Assembly: GCA_030849075.1 (NCBI GenBank)
Contig: JASAOO010003522.1
Coordinates: forward strand, 1 to 64,000
Direction: 5' to 3'
Length of the DNA stretch: 64,000 bases
Source of the DNA: Zelonia costaricensis
Lineage: Eukaryota > Euglenozoa > Kinetoplastea > Trypanosomatida > Trypanosomatidae
Below the pieces are notes generated by a model that made no database searches, was not told the origin of the DNA, and was given only the letters and a program-made list of their open reading frames with translations. Below are positions 32,293-43,300 of the stretch, one piece after another; position 1 is the stretch's first letter, and the number at the start of each line of letters is the position of its first letter. A program made the position numbers and the translations under genes.

Positions 32293-32626
32293 AGGATGGT
32301 GCACGTGCGCACAACACATGGCGGCCGGGGACAGCATGCAGTCGGGGCGGGGGGGGGACCGAGAGAAACGTAAGGGGCTTCGCCTGTGAGCTCTTGCTCT
32401 TGTTTATTGGTGGCTTGACGCGGCACAAGTGGAGAAGACCTCGGCACGCGATGCGAAGGATTGCGCTACGACCAGGATGCACGGCGGTGCACACACGTGT
32501 CGGTGCTCACTAAAACCATAAGAACAACAACGACAAGCGTAGGGCAATAGCTCAAGAAGCGGGTGACAGAGCGACAGTCGTGTCAAGCGTCTCGCGGCAC
32601 CTCTTCAGTCGAGACTGGCGTTGCGA

Positions 32627-32662
32627 GGGGGGGGGGGGGATGGGGGGAATGGGGGACGGGGG
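32627..32662 (+). other. Strong potential G-quadruplex in the TEL1 3' region
   Basis: Four G-runs on the + strand (32627-32639, 32642-32647, 32651-32655, 32658-32662) separated by spacers of only two or three bases. This fits the classical quadruplex pattern at high stringency, in both the DNA and the RNA. Confidence 0.7.
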
Positions 32663-33478
32663 CATCGAGAGAGCGGAGTGGATGCTGCTCGCTTCTCCTC
32701 TTCCCCCTCCCCCACTCGTCGGTGCATCGAGTTCCACAATTGCGGAGCTTTGCCGAGCCGACGCGAAGATGCACGAGCACCATCGCGCATGAATGCAGCA
32801 CATCGCCCACCGCGTATTCTCGCCTCGCCTACTTCCACAACTCCGCCCTCCACTTCGCTTCTCCACTCTCGCCTCCTTGCGCACGTATTGTTGGTTTGCG
32901 ACCCGCCGCGGTGTGCTGCAGTGCGAGGAGGCCCCTCCCACCCCCCCCGTACATCACCCTACCCCAGGCCCGTGCACAGACAGCGCGCACACCGAAGAGC
33001 CGCGTTAGAGCCTTGACAGCAGCTCCACCACAGGCGCGCCATCTCAATCCCTCTCCCTTCCATTCGCCTGGAGCCTCTTCTCGAGCATCGCACACACACG
33101 CACATCTACACAGACACACACGCACACACACAAGCGCGCCTGAGCGGGTTGGTGCGTTCGTGCGGGTGCGTACTTTGGGCTTTAGGGCGTCCGCTGTCTA
33201 TCACGGACACAGACCCTGCGCACTCCCCCCTACACACACATCCCACCATCCACGCTACTGAAACGGAGCCTCTGGTTGTCCTTCCCCATCACAGTGCCGC
33301 ACGCTCCCGGTGCGCTCCCCCCCTCCCTCCGCCTCTTGCGCGTGCCTGCCTGTCGTGGGCCGCTTCTCCTCTTCCGCCCGCGTTTACTTCTGCGGAACGC
33401 ACCCTGCATCCCCCCTCGACCTCTCGCACACCGCTATCGTACGACTCCGGTAATTGGCTTAACACTGGTAACTAAACA

Positions 33479-33510
33479 ACCACACACACACACACACACA
33501 CACACACATC
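33479..33510 (+). repeat. (CA)n dinucleotide repeat
   Basis: Perfect CA run in the region between TEL1 and exportin-T, upstream of the candidate acceptor. Confidence 0.9.
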
Positions 33511-33876
33511 CACACACGTACACGTACGTCCACCGTTACCTTCTCTGACTTCAGAATTGTGAAGTGAGTTAGCGGAACGTGGCGATCGGTGAAGCGTAGG
33601 CAATACGTGTGCTGTCGGACGTCGTGTGCTGAGTTCATCGCCATCGCCCTCGTCTGCCACATCACTCGGTTTCCTGCTACCGCGCACGCGCACGCTTTCC
33701 CTCCTCTGTCTCTCTGCTTCGTGTGTTGCGTGTGGTTGGTTTCCGTGTGCCGTTGTGTGCATTTAAATACCCTGTTTGGAGGGTCGTGTAAAGGCGCGCT
33801 CGTACCGCGGTGACGGTGCGGCGAGCCTCCCCTCCCAGTAGTCTCGTGCGCGCTCCTCTCTCTGCCCCCCCCCTCA

Positions 33877-33923
33877 GCCCTTCTTCTTCTTCTTCTCCCT
33901 TTCTCCGTCTTCACCGTCTTCAG
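33877..33923 (+). promoter_or_regulatory. Candidate spliced-leader acceptor for exportin-T
   Basis: A long CTT/TTC-rich pyrimidine tract (33877-33921) ends in AG at 33922-33923. No ATG precedes the start at 34071. The 5'UTR would be about 147 nt. Confidence 0.55.
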
Positions 33924-34013
33924 CGTCCTGCCTCGACTGCCAGAGGTCGACGTGAACAGAGCGCGGCACGCCTCCTCCCCTCCCCTACCGCTTGCAAGCG
34001 CATCTCTGCGCAC

Positions 34014-34040
34014 GCGTGTGTGTGTGTGTGTGTGTGTGTG
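34014..34040 (+). repeat. (GT)n dinucleotide repeat in the exportin-T leader
   Basis: Perfect GT run about 30 nt before the start codon, an opposite-sense repeat to the CA runs in the COG1-like and receptor-kinase leaders. Confidence 0.9.
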
Positions 34041-34070
34041 GTTGCGTTTGTATCTGGGTCTCTCTTGCGG

Positions 34071-37000
34071 ATGTCCGGCACGGAGAACTTCACCGCGGCG
34101 CTGCAGCTCGCCCACAACTTCGACCCGAGCGTGTCGCACAATGCGCGGCTGGAGGCGGAGCGCTACCTCATGGCGCTGCGTGAGAGCGCCGATGGGCTCA
34201 ATCTCTGCTTCCACATCATCAGCAACGAGGCGGTGAATGAGCTGCGCTGTTTCTGGGCCTTCAACACTGTCATGCACCACCTGCCCGTGTTGGCCGCCAC
34301 CGTGGACGCGGCGCAGGCGGAGGAGCTGTACCGCACCCTCTTCTCCTTCATCCACCGCTACCTCTTCGCCTCCCCCACAACAGCGCCAACCGACTACATC
34401 GTCAACAAACACGCGCAGATGATGGTGGCGGGGCTGCAGGTGTTCTACCCAGCGCGCTGGCAGACTCTGTTCGACGACCTGTTCGAGATGATGAACCGCC
34501 GCCAAGCCAGCCCGTACCTGCCCACCGCCGACCTCGTGACCGTCTACGTGCTCCGCGTGTTCGAGTACGTGGATGAGCGCGTCGTGTGCGTGCGGGATCG
34601 GCAGGAGCGCGGCAAGCAGCAGCGCGTCCGCGACATGGAGCTCAAGGACGCGATGCGGGAGAAGGTGATCCCGCAGGCCGTGGACATGTGGTACCGCACG
34701 CTGCTCAGCGACGCCCGGGTGCGGACCCCCGACGTGGCGAAACTGTGCCTAAGCGTTGTGCAGACGTACATCGAGTGGGTCGACGTGAGCCTCTTCATGA
34801 CCGCCGACTGGATCAACTTGCTGTACTTCTTGTTGACCGTCCCGCCCCTTCGCATCGCCGCGTGCGAGTGCTTGCTGTCGCTCGTGGAGAAGAAGCAGCT
34901 GCCGGGGATGAAGATGGAGTCGCTGAGCACGCTGAACGTCGTCGACTCGCTGCCGCGCATGATGTCGCTGTTCGAGCTTCCGCCGCCGTCGGAGGAGGCG
35001 GTGCTCTTCATCGACGCCGTGGCGAAGTTCTGCGTCGCCGTGGCAGGGCAGTTCCTTGCGCTGCTGGACACGTGCACGTCCCTCGCCCAGCAGCAGCAGC
35101 ACACCACCGCCGCCGCCGCCTCTGCGGCGGTCATCGAGGTCGATGGCGTTGTGCTGCAAGATCGCCCCTTCACCGTGACGGCGGAGCTGCTCGACGGGCT
35201 CGCTGGCGCCCTACACGCGGTCGTCGCGCAGACCCTGCGCGTGCTGCAGCTGAACCTGTTCGACGTGCGCGATGCCGTCCTGCCCTTTGTGCAGGTGTAC
35301 CTCAAGAGCGCCTACCTCCTCCCGTCCGAGGCGGCAGAGCTGCTGACCTCGCTGTTCCACCAGACGCGCATCAGCGGCGTCGCGCAGGACGAGGAGCGCG
35401 TGTGGGACGACGGCGTGATTGACCAGCGCAAGGCGCTGCACAACCTGCTGCGGCTGCTGCACCGCCGCCACCCCGAGCTGGTCATGTCACACTTGCAGAG
35501 TCTCATGCTCACGGGCCTCAGCCGACTGAACGAGCGCAGCGGCGCAGACGGCGGCACGCAGCGACCCGCCGGGGCGATGGCGACGGACGACGCGGACTTC
35601 ACCGACCCGGAGGTGCTGGAGGCGGCTTTGCGTTACCTCTATGAGATTGGCGAGTCGCTGCGGCTGGAGTGCCTGAGGGACACCGGCGATGTCGTAACGC
35701 AGCTGCTGCTGCAGCTCGTGACGACCGAGGCCGTGGTGAGCGGCGATGCCACGTGCGTGCATCTGGCGTTCTTCGAAGTCCTGGGCCGGTACTACCTCTT
35801 CTTCGTGTACCACGCCCAGTACATCCCGCTGCTGCTGCAGCGCCTTCTGCTGCAGCCGTGTGGCGTGATGAGCCGCAGCGACCGCGTGCGGGCCCGCATC
35901 TGCTACCTCTTCGGGTATCTGCTCCAGCTGCTCAAGGGCCAGCTTGGCGGCTTCGCGGCCGACATGGTGAATGCCCTGCACAGCATCGTCACTACGGCGC
36001 CGCAGCTTCAGGTCAGCGACCGGCGTGAGCTGTACGAGGCGATGGGCATCCTGCTGAGCATCTGCAGCGAGGTGGACACCGACACCGTCACGAGCGCCGG
36101 CGCTGGCAGCGCGGCGGCGTCCGCGGCACTGCAGGAGCTCGCCTCCGCAGCGGCTGCCGTCGCGTCGACCGCTGCGAGTGCGGCGACGGCGGCGGGGTCA
36201 CCCGGCGACGACCACGCCGCGCCGCTTCTCGTCTCTGCGGAGGGGCTGGCGACCGTGGCGCCGCTGTTGGGCCGCAAGGCTGAGCTTGTGCGAGCTGTCG
36301 TGGACTCGGCGCTGCTCTCGCTGCAGCAGGCCAGCGCCGCGTGCACGGCGGTGGGCAACGGCTGCAACGGCTTTGCGTCGTCGAGTGGGGCTGGCGCCGT
36401 TGCTGCGGCGGTGGCAGTCGCGGAGCACCCCGTGGCCGATGTCATCTCGTACGCGAGTGCGCTGGCGAAGGGCCTCGGGACTGTGGAGGCGGGCGGTGGG
36501 GCTTCAGCCTCGGTGGCCAGCGGCATGGCGGCATCGCCGGGCTCGGGCCTGGGCTCCCCCAGCGGCGGCGGCGGTGGCGGCGGCAGTGGCGGTGGTGCTG
36601 CGTCAGTGGTGGGAGGGGGAAGGTGGTCGATGGGGTCGACACCGAACTCGCCAAGCCTGGGCACGGGCGGTGGCGGTGTGCTGGACGGCCCGCTCGGTGC
36701 GGGATCGGCAGCCGCTCCATCAGCGCTGTCGCCCACAAGCGCCTTCATCGCGCAGACCTTCCTGCACGTGACGCGCCACGTGATGGCGGCCGCGCGGCAG
36801 TGGGCGGGCAGCTCCACGGTGCGTGACACGGTCGGGCAGTACTTCCATCAGCTCATCAACACGCTGCCGTACGAGCTGCTGCGGCCCTACATCGAGGAGT
36901 ATGTTGCGGTCTGCCTTGACTGGATGGAGGCTGTCCCGGAGCTGTCGAAGCTGCTCCGCTTGATGTTCCAGTACGCCAACAAGGCCGGCGCCCGCGGCGT

Positions 37001-37760
37001 TGCGTCTGTGGCGCGGCTGACGCCGCTGCTGTGGCAGCGGCTCTGCACCGTCGGGGCGCTGAGTGACGCGTCGCCGGTGGTGTGCATGGGAGTCGTCAGT
37101 GAGAGCGCGCGGGAGCGGGTGAACGTGTACAAGCAGTTCTTCACCTTTCTCTTTAGCGTGTCGACGTGGGGCTGCGTGGCTGCCTTCGCGATGATGCCGG
37201 CGGAGTGCTGGGTGTCAATCCTGCAGCAGCTCTGCTACGCCATCACCCTCCCATCGGAGCTGGAGCTGCCCAAGTCCGCATTGCAGGTGCTGGAGCGGCT
37301 GACACAGGAGCTCACGGAGGGGGTTGTGTCACAGACAGTGATGCAGCACAGCGGCGGCGGTGGCGGTCGTGACGTGGATGGCGCCGCGGCGCAGCAGAAC
37401 CTCCTGGCGTGCAGCGAGTGCCTCCTGCAGGAGGCGCTGCCGACCGCCCTCAACACGCTGATGGACCCCGACTTCGACCTCGACGACGCCAAGAACTTTC
37501 TGCTGCTCGGCGAGGTGCTGCAGTTCTTTCGCATGATGACGGCGCGGTACGGGGACGCGGCGATGCAGGTGCTCTACGACCGCCTCGTGCCGTGCGTCGG
37601 CGACGCCACGGCGATGGAGTGCTGCACCGCCGTGCGGGATGTACCGCGCGTCAACGCCGCGCTGAAGCTGAAGATGAAGCAACTGCTGAGCCGCGTGCAC
37701 GAGGCGCGCCGGCAAGCAGCGCTCTCGTCGTCGCCGCCTCTGCAGTCGACGTCGACGTGA
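34071..37760 (+). CDS. XPOT: Exportin-T (tRNA export karyopherin)
   Basis: The protein has 1229 residues from the ATG at 34071; the frame is open further upstream but that part encodes leader pyrimidines and the GT repeat. The N-terminal half follows the exportin-T layout closely: FCFHII/FWAFN-type helices near 40-65, IVNKHAQMMV near 110, VLRVFEYVDERVV near 160-172, a DAMREKVIPQAVDMWY block near 193-208, then YIEWVDVSLF and INLLYFLL near 231-260. These match Xpo-t/Los1p positions one after another. Exportin-T carries mature tRNA from nucleus to cytoplasm together with Ran-GTP. A Gly/Ser/Ala-rich insertion lies around residues 680-885, in the middle of the HEAT-repeat solenoid, and makes the protein longer than animal exportin-T (about 960). 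The C-terminal part returns to helical sequence. Confidence 0.85.
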   Translation: MSGTENFTAALQLAHNFDPSVSHNARLEAERYLMALRESADGLNLCFHIISNEAVNELRCFWAFNTVMHHLPVLAATVDAAQAEELYRTLFSFIHRYLFASPTTAPTDYIVNKHAQMMVAGLQVFYPARWQTLFDDLFEMMNRRQASPYLPTADLVTVYVLRVFEYVDERVVCVRDRQERGKQQRVRDMELKDAMREKVIPQAVDMWYRTLLSDARVRTPDVAKLCLSVVQTYIEWVDVSLFMTADWINLLYFLLTVPPLRIAACECLLSLVEKKQLPGMKMESLSTLNVVDSLPRMMSLFELPPPSEEAVLFIDAVAKFCVAVAGQFLALLDTCTSLAQQQQHTTAAAASAAVIEVDGVVLQDRPFTVTAELLDGLAGALHAVVAQTLRVLQLNLFDVRDAVLPFVQVYLKSAYLLPSEAAELLTSLFHQTRISGVAQDEERVWDDGVIDQRKALHNLLRLLHRRHPELVMSHLQSLMLTGLSRLNERSGADGGTQRPAGAMATDDADFTDPEVLEAALRYLYEIGESLRLECLRDTGDVVTQLLLQLVTTEAVVSGDATCVHLAFFEVLGRYYLFFVYHAQYIPLLLQRLLLQPCGVMSRSDRVRARICYLFGYLLQLLKGQLGGFAADMVNALHSIVTTAPQLQVSDRRELYEAMGILLSICSEVDTDTVTSAGAGSAAASAALQELASAAAAVASTAASAATAAGSPGDDHAAPLLVSAEGLATVAPLLGRKAELVRAVVDSALLSLQQASAACTAVGNGCNGFASSSGAGAVAAAVAVAEHPVADVISYASALAKGLGTVEAGGGASASVASGMAASPGSGLGSPSGGGGGGGSGGGAASVVGGGRWSMGSTPNSPSLGTGGGGVLDGPLGAGSAAAPSALSPTSAFIAQTFLHVTRHVMAAARQWAGSSTVRDTVGQYFHQLINTLPYELLRPYIEEYVAVCLDWMEAVPELSKLLRLMFQYANKAGARGVASVARLTPLLWQRLCTVGALSDASPVVCMGVVSESARERVNVYKQFFTFLFSVSTWGCVAAFAMMPAECWVSILQQLCYAITLPSELELPKSALQVLERLTQELTEGVVSQTVMQHSGGGGGRDVDGAAAQQNLLACSECLLQEALPTALNTLMDPDFDLDDAKNFLLLGEVLQFFRMMTARYGDAAMQVLYDRLVPCVGDATAMECCTAVRDVPRVNAALKLKMKQLLSRVHEARRQAALSSSPPLQSTST

Positions 37761-37955
37761 ACCGGTGACATCGCGTAACGCTGAGGGTGCTGTGCGCTTC
37801 TGGCGTTCCGGCTGCCTCGAGTGGTGCGAGGTTGGAAGAGGACGGCAAAACGGGTAGCGGCAGGGAGGAGAGGACGACTCGCTGTTGTGGATGTGGAAGG
37901 TGTGTCGAGCTCGTGTCGATCCGCGTGCCGCGCTCCGTGTCCTTCATCCCCCACG

Positions 37956-37980
37956 TGTGTGTGTGTGTGTGTGTGTGTTT
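37956..37980 (+). repeat. (GT)n dinucleotide repeat
   Basis: GT run in the exportin-T 3'UTR region, about 200 nt after the stop codon. Confidence 0.85.
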
Positions 37981-38628
37981 GGGATTGTGTGTATGTGTGC
38001 TGCTAAGTCGATTGCATACTGTTCTGGTCCGAAGGCTGAACACACACCACTCTTGACGTAAGATAAAGTAGACGGACGCCGGTCATGTGCTGTTGCGTCG
38101 CGCTACACAGAGGGTGCATTCGTGCGTTGACAATTTCCATCGTCCGGCGGTGCGTCTCCGCCCTCCGTGGGCCAACCAAAACCCCGCCTCTTCCACCGCC
38201 CCTCCCCTCCCCCGTCACTCACTCCCTCACTTGCACGCCACCCTCCCGAGTGACCCAACACAGGCAGACGCCGCGTCTGCCTTGTTGAGTTGCCTTGGCG
38301 CGTCGTCGCTCGTGCACCCCGAGTGCGGCCCACACGCGCCGCAAGAGAGCGGAATTGCAAGGAAACAAAATACGGTGAACGGAGGCGCAGCGGTGATGCA
38401 CCGGCGTCCTGCTGTTCGCAACTCTCCCCTCCTTCCTGCCCCTTCCATGAGCGGCAACCACGGCACTTCTTGACTTCCACCTCTTCCCCATTTCCCACCC
38501 CCGTCTCGACGCTTCCCCTTCCGCACTCGCGCCTCGTGTCGCACGCTCCATCGTGCGCGCGTGCCTCTCACCCTTTACGACGACGCCGTCCCACGCTCAG
38601 CTGTAGTACCGCGTTTCCCACATCGCAG

Positions 38629-38652
38629 ACACACACACACACACACACACAC
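38629..38652 (+). repeat. (CA)n dinucleotide repeat
   Basis: Perfect CA run in the region between exportin-T and the CCCH gene. Confidence 0.85.
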
Positions 38653-38843
38653 CGCACCCCAACCCCCCGGAGGGCACGGCGCGAACGCTTTGCAGACAAG
38701 CCTACGCACACTCGCAAACACATACACCTCCAGCGGCCGTTCGTCAGGCGCACTCACGGACATCGGGCTGCGCTTCCTCTGACACTCTGTGCGTTTGTGC
38801 TTGTGTGTGTGTATGTTTGTGTGTGTTTACGCTCCGCCCCACC

Positions 38844-38865
38844 GGCACTCCACGCACGGAGTGCC
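38844..38865. repeat. Perfect 8-bp hairpin
   Basis: GGCACTCC (38844-38851) and GGAGTGCC (38858-38865) form an 8-bp stem with a 6-nt loop. It could fold in RNA of either strand. No T-run follows, so it is not a simple terminator. Confidence 0.75.
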
Positions 38866-39078
38866 CCATCAAGAGCTGAGACGTGTTTCCGCCTGACGCC
38901 TTCACCCGCCTGCGCGTGTGTGTGTGTGCCTGTGCGTGCGCGTGTCTTTAGTTGACGCTCTTCCGCTGCTTCTCAGGGTCCTCACCCCCTCCCCGCCTCA
39001 CCTCCTTACCCCTTTCTTGTTCCTCTCTTGATGAAGTTCTCCCCGTTGGCGCAGCGCACCCCACCCCCACCCCTCGCC

Positions 39079-39128
39079 ACACACACACACACACACACAC
39101 TCACACACACACACTCACACTCACACAC
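39079..39128 (+). repeat. (CA)n/CTCA repeat
   Basis: CA repeat with periodic CT interruptions, 50 nt, upstream of the CCCH gene acceptors. Confidence 0.85.
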
Positions 39129-39764
39129 AATCTCCTGTTGTTCAGTTCCACTCACCCCGTCTTGAGGGGATTCCCGACCCCCCCTCCATCATAACCACCA
39201 GCGCTCCCACGCCACCACCGCCCTTCACCACCTAACCGCCTCTCCAGGCACCGTGTCACCGCCTCCACACACATTCACTCGATCTCGGCCCTTTCTCTTC
39301 CCTGTGCTGATCGGCCCTCTGTACTCGTGGACTGCTCTTCCCCTCGTCGATCCTGAAACTGGTGCGTTCGTGTGTGGTTGTGTGTCAGTCGACCTTCAGC
39401 GCGTCTGTGCCACACGCCCCTGCGGTCCAAATCACAGACAGGCACCCAGACCTTCAGCCCCCCTCCCCCCTTCCCGTTCCCTCCCTTCAAAACCACTCCA
39501 ACACACCAACAAACGCGCGCCCTGCACCGCCCTCCGTCTTCTCCGTCTTCTCCTTCTTCTCCCTCCCGTCACGTCTGCCTCCGCGCCTCTCCCCTGTGAA
39601 GGAGGTGCGTCGGAATCGCAGCGAGCGACAGTGGCCATCCAACCAGACCTCACCTTCGTCTGTTGGTGAGCCTTTCTCTCTCTCTCTCTCTCCCTGTGGT
39701 TTTCGTGTGTGTGTGTGTGTGCGTGCGTGCGTGTGTGCGTCTGCGGCGTTCGTCTCGTTTGAGT

Positions 39765-39797
39765 TCCCTTTTTTTTTTCTCTTTTTTTTTCGTTTAG
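39765..39797 (+). promoter_or_regulatory. Candidate spliced-leader acceptor for CCCH gene (distal)
   Basis: A T-rich tract (39765-39795) with two runs of nine or more T is followed by AG at 39796-39797. This gives a leader of about 520 nt with no ATG before the start. A second pyrimidine tract (39987-40055) with AG at 40060-40061 would give a leader of about 255 nt. Confidence 0.5.
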
Positions 39798-40315
39798 GTA
39801 CAGGCGTCTCTTGTAGTGGTGGGCCACTTCATTTCTTCCTGTCTTCCCCCCTCCCCCACCCCACCACTACGTCAGTGCGCCGCCTTGGCAACTTTTTATC
39901 TGATTCTCCTACACTGCATTAGCGGTGTGCAGGTGCGGCTGCGCAGGGGCCCACTCGGTACCACCGTGTTCGGTTTGCGGTGCTGTCGTTGTTTCTCGCT
40001 CTTCGCTTTCTCTTCTGCATCCACCCCACCCCTCCCCCTTTCTCGTCTTCCCGTGCATCAGCGTTGTTGTGCTTCTCACGTGTCAGACGCACCCCAACAC
40101 GCACGAAGGTCTACTACATCCCTTGGTTGCGTGCCCTCATCGCAGGACGCGAGCTTACACAGATCCGCAGCAGCCAAGGAGCCGCCCGGGCTTCCTTTTT
40201 CACTCGCCATTTTTTACAAGCGACGCAGTCGCGCCGCACGAGTCAAGTGTACACACGCGTGCGAACAGCAGTGCTCACTCCGCCTCGCCCACTTTCTCGT
40301 GTCACGCCCGTTCGC

Positions 40316-43300
40316 ATGAACCCACTCGCCTACGACGGGCTCGAAGCGGAGCGGCAGCCCGCGCTGCCCGGTGCCCAGTCGCAGCCCTCCCAAATCCGAC
40401 CAGCCTACTCGAAGGAGGCCCGCCCGAAGCGGCATCACTCCGGCGGCCGCAACAGCATCCCGTTCTCGACGGCGGTGGCCGCCCACGGTGGGCACAGCGG
40501 CCGCGTCCACAGCGCCGACGAGCCGCTCTCGCCGCTGTCCAGCAACACCGAGGTGGACGGCGCCGCCCACGCGATGGCGCTGCGCTCGCCCCACCTGCGG
40601 CTCACCGCCGCGGCCGGTGGAGGAGGCGGCGGTGGTGGCGCAGCAGCAGCTGCGGCGCTCACCGGAGGCAGCAGCACCTTCGCCCACCGCCCGTCTACCC
40701 GCAGTGGCGATGACGAGCCGCTCGACGTCAACACGAGCAGCGCGTCGAGCTCCACGACGACGCCGCAGTGGCGCCGGCACAATCCGTACTGCACCGTGTC
40801 CACCGCCGCCTCAAGCACCGTGCACGGCGGCAGCGAAGATGTCGGCTGCGGCCCGTTGCCGCTCCACCACCGCGCCACGGCCAGCGGCAGCAGCACCAAC
40901 ACCGGCAGCGGCAGCGGAAGCGTGAGTGGCGGTGGTGGTGGTGGCGGCGGCGGTGGCATTGGAACCGCGCCGGCCCCGCTGCAGCTTAACGTAGTCCTGC
41001 ACCCGCACGGCGCGCGCAGCAGCGGCGCGAACCTGTCCAGCAGCGACGCCGCGCTGCGGCCGTGCCCGCGGGCTGGCCAGGTGCCGCTCACCCTCGTCTC
41101 CCCAACGACTTCGCAGCAGCGTCAGATGCCCTCCCGCACCTCCTCCTCGGGCAGCCACGAGAGCGTCCGCTACGGCGGCACGGCGCCGCATCGCAACAGC
41201 ATGAGCACCGGACTGCTGCCCGAGGTGGACGTTGTGGAGGGCAGCGCGTCGAGCTCGGGTGTCTTCCTCATGCACAACTACCAGTTCCGGCTCAGCACGT
41301 ACGGCCCCTGCGGCGGCGCGGCGTCCTCGGTGGCGACGTCGCACTCCTACGCGGCAGGCGACCACTTCTTTGAGGAGATGGGCGGCTTCGCGGTGGACGA
41401 CGACGAAGCGGCGGCCGCGGCTAACGCGGCGGCGGTGGCGGCAAGTGGTGTGGCGGCGGGTGGGCTGGGTGGGGGCTACGACAGCCGCCGCCGCTCCAAC
41501 GGGCTGCCCATGACGCCCAACGGGCTCCTGCACCGCCAGCGCAGCAGCGGCAGCGGCGCGAACGGCGGCTTCGATGTCATCCCGCTCGGGGCGCCGCTCT
41601 CACCTAACCTGCAGCGGCCGGAGCAGAGTCGCGCGCCCGTCTCGCTGCCGCTCTTCTCCAGCCTCGGCCGCTACGCGAGCACGTCGCTGTCCGAAACGAG
41701 CGTGCGCGGCCACGCGGCAACGGAGTCCGACTATGCCTTCGCGCATGACGAGCCACAGCCGTGTGAGCCGATGCGGGGAGCCGGGCCTGACGGGGGCGTC
41801 GGCGGGCGTGTGTGGGGGCCGCTGACGAACGGCGCGCCGATGCACCACACGCAGCAGCAGCCGCATCATCAGCATCAACATCAACAGCAGCAGCAGATGC
41901 AGATGCAGCAGGACGCGTGCGCCCCATCCGCCTACCCCGCTCCGGCGGGGGCGTCGCACCGCTACTCCACGCAGTTCAACCCGGGCGCCCCAACGATGAA
42001 CTACGGCCCTCAGGCAACGATGCTGCCGCAGCTGCATCGAATGTCGAACACGCAGCAGTCCCATCCGTGGCCCAACTCGTCACCCGGCCCCGCCGCCATG
42101 GCAGGCCCGACAGAGGTCGAGTCCATCATGTCCATGCCGACCTACGTCGACGCCGCCCTGGGCTCTCCGGCGGAGTCAGAAACACCGCCGCAGCACCAAA
42201 CTGTCTTCCCGACGAAGCAGCCGCAGCCGCAGCCGCATCCCCCACGCCAACAGCAGCACCCGCAACAGCAGCAGCACGCGGCGCCACCGCAGAACCAGCG
42301 TCGACGTCACAGCTCCAGCTCCAGCGCGCCGCCGCACACGATCGGCTCCGCCGCCACACCGCACTTCACCTCGGACGAGCTGACGCAGCTGCTCGACGCG
42401 CACCTCGCTCGCATGCAGGGGGCCGGCAGTGTGAGCCACCCCTCCTCCACCACCACGACCACTGCCGGTGGAGACGCCGACGAGGTGTGGTGCCCGGCGG
42501 GCTCGCACTTCTCCGTGTACGACTCCGACATGCGGCAGCACTACCTCATCGACAGCGACCAGGTGGCCATCACGCGAGGCGCTATCAAGTACGTGTCTCT
42601 CTACGAGCGGTACGGGAACCAGACGCGCTTCCGCTTCCAGCTCTGCAACCGCCACCTCCACCACCGCTGCGCCAATGGGACAGAGTGCCAGTACATCCAC
42701 AGCCTCGTCGTCTCCACCGCCACACAGGTGCACATGAACGAGAACAACATCACGACGTCTGGGGTGCGGCAGATGAACCGGGAGGAGCTCGCGGGCGGGC
42801 GCAACACGCTGCACTATGCCACCATGTCGCCGGGCATGCTCTTCGCCGTGTACCCGCCGAACCAGTTGAACAGCCCACCGCAGCTCATCCCATCCGAACT
42901 CATCCTCCAGACGGAGGGCGCCGTTCAGACCTTCCACGCACTGGGCGGGGACGCGGCGCTGCGCGGCGCGGTCGGGCGTGGCGGTGGTGGCGGTGGGGAG
43001 AGGAGCATCGTGCGGCCGAGGCACTGTGCCCACTTCCAGTTCAAGCGCATGTGCAACCTCGGCTCCTCCTGCCACTTCATCCACTCGCTCATTCCCTTTG
43101 TGCAGGGCATGGTGAACCAGCCGCCGCTGCCACCCAACGTGGACTTCGCGGCGGTGGGTGCAGGCAGCGCGGGGCTGGTGCTTCCCCAGGGCGGGGCCAT
43201 CACAGGCGCGCCGCCAGTGCCCACCGCGCCTGCCCACCCCCACGCACACCCCCTAGCCACGCCGAGGATGCCCCCCGCAGCTGCGGCAGCCGCGTGGGGC

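Larger units (their letters stand above)
32293..34070. other. Intergenic region, TEL1 to exportin-T
   Basis: About 1.8 kb with no supportable gene. It holds a strong G-run cluster (32627-32662), pyrimidine-rich blocks, a CA run near 33097-33132, a CA repeat at 33479-33510, and the exportin-T leader with a GT repeat (34014-34040). Confidence 0.7.
37761..40315. other. Intergenic region, exportin-T to CCCH gene
   Basis: About 2.55 kb with no supportable gene. It holds a GT repeat (37956-37980), a perfect small hairpin (38844-38865), CA repeats (38629-38652, 39079-39128), a GT-rich block (39707-39737) and two acceptor-like tracts before the CCCH gene. The + strand open frames at 38290-38955 and 39253-39922 are low complexity. 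Confidence 0.7.

Noticed and set aside
30625..32337. 570-codon open frame on the - strand opposite the TEL1 kinase domain
   Set aside because: It is the mirror of a GC-rich real gene. Its translation is Arg/His/Leu-rich without domain features, while the + strand encodes a clear PIKK kinase and FATC.
38844..38865. Hairpin considered as an intrinsic terminator
   Set aside because: There is no T-run after the stem, and trypanosomatid polymerase II does not use bacterial-type terminators.
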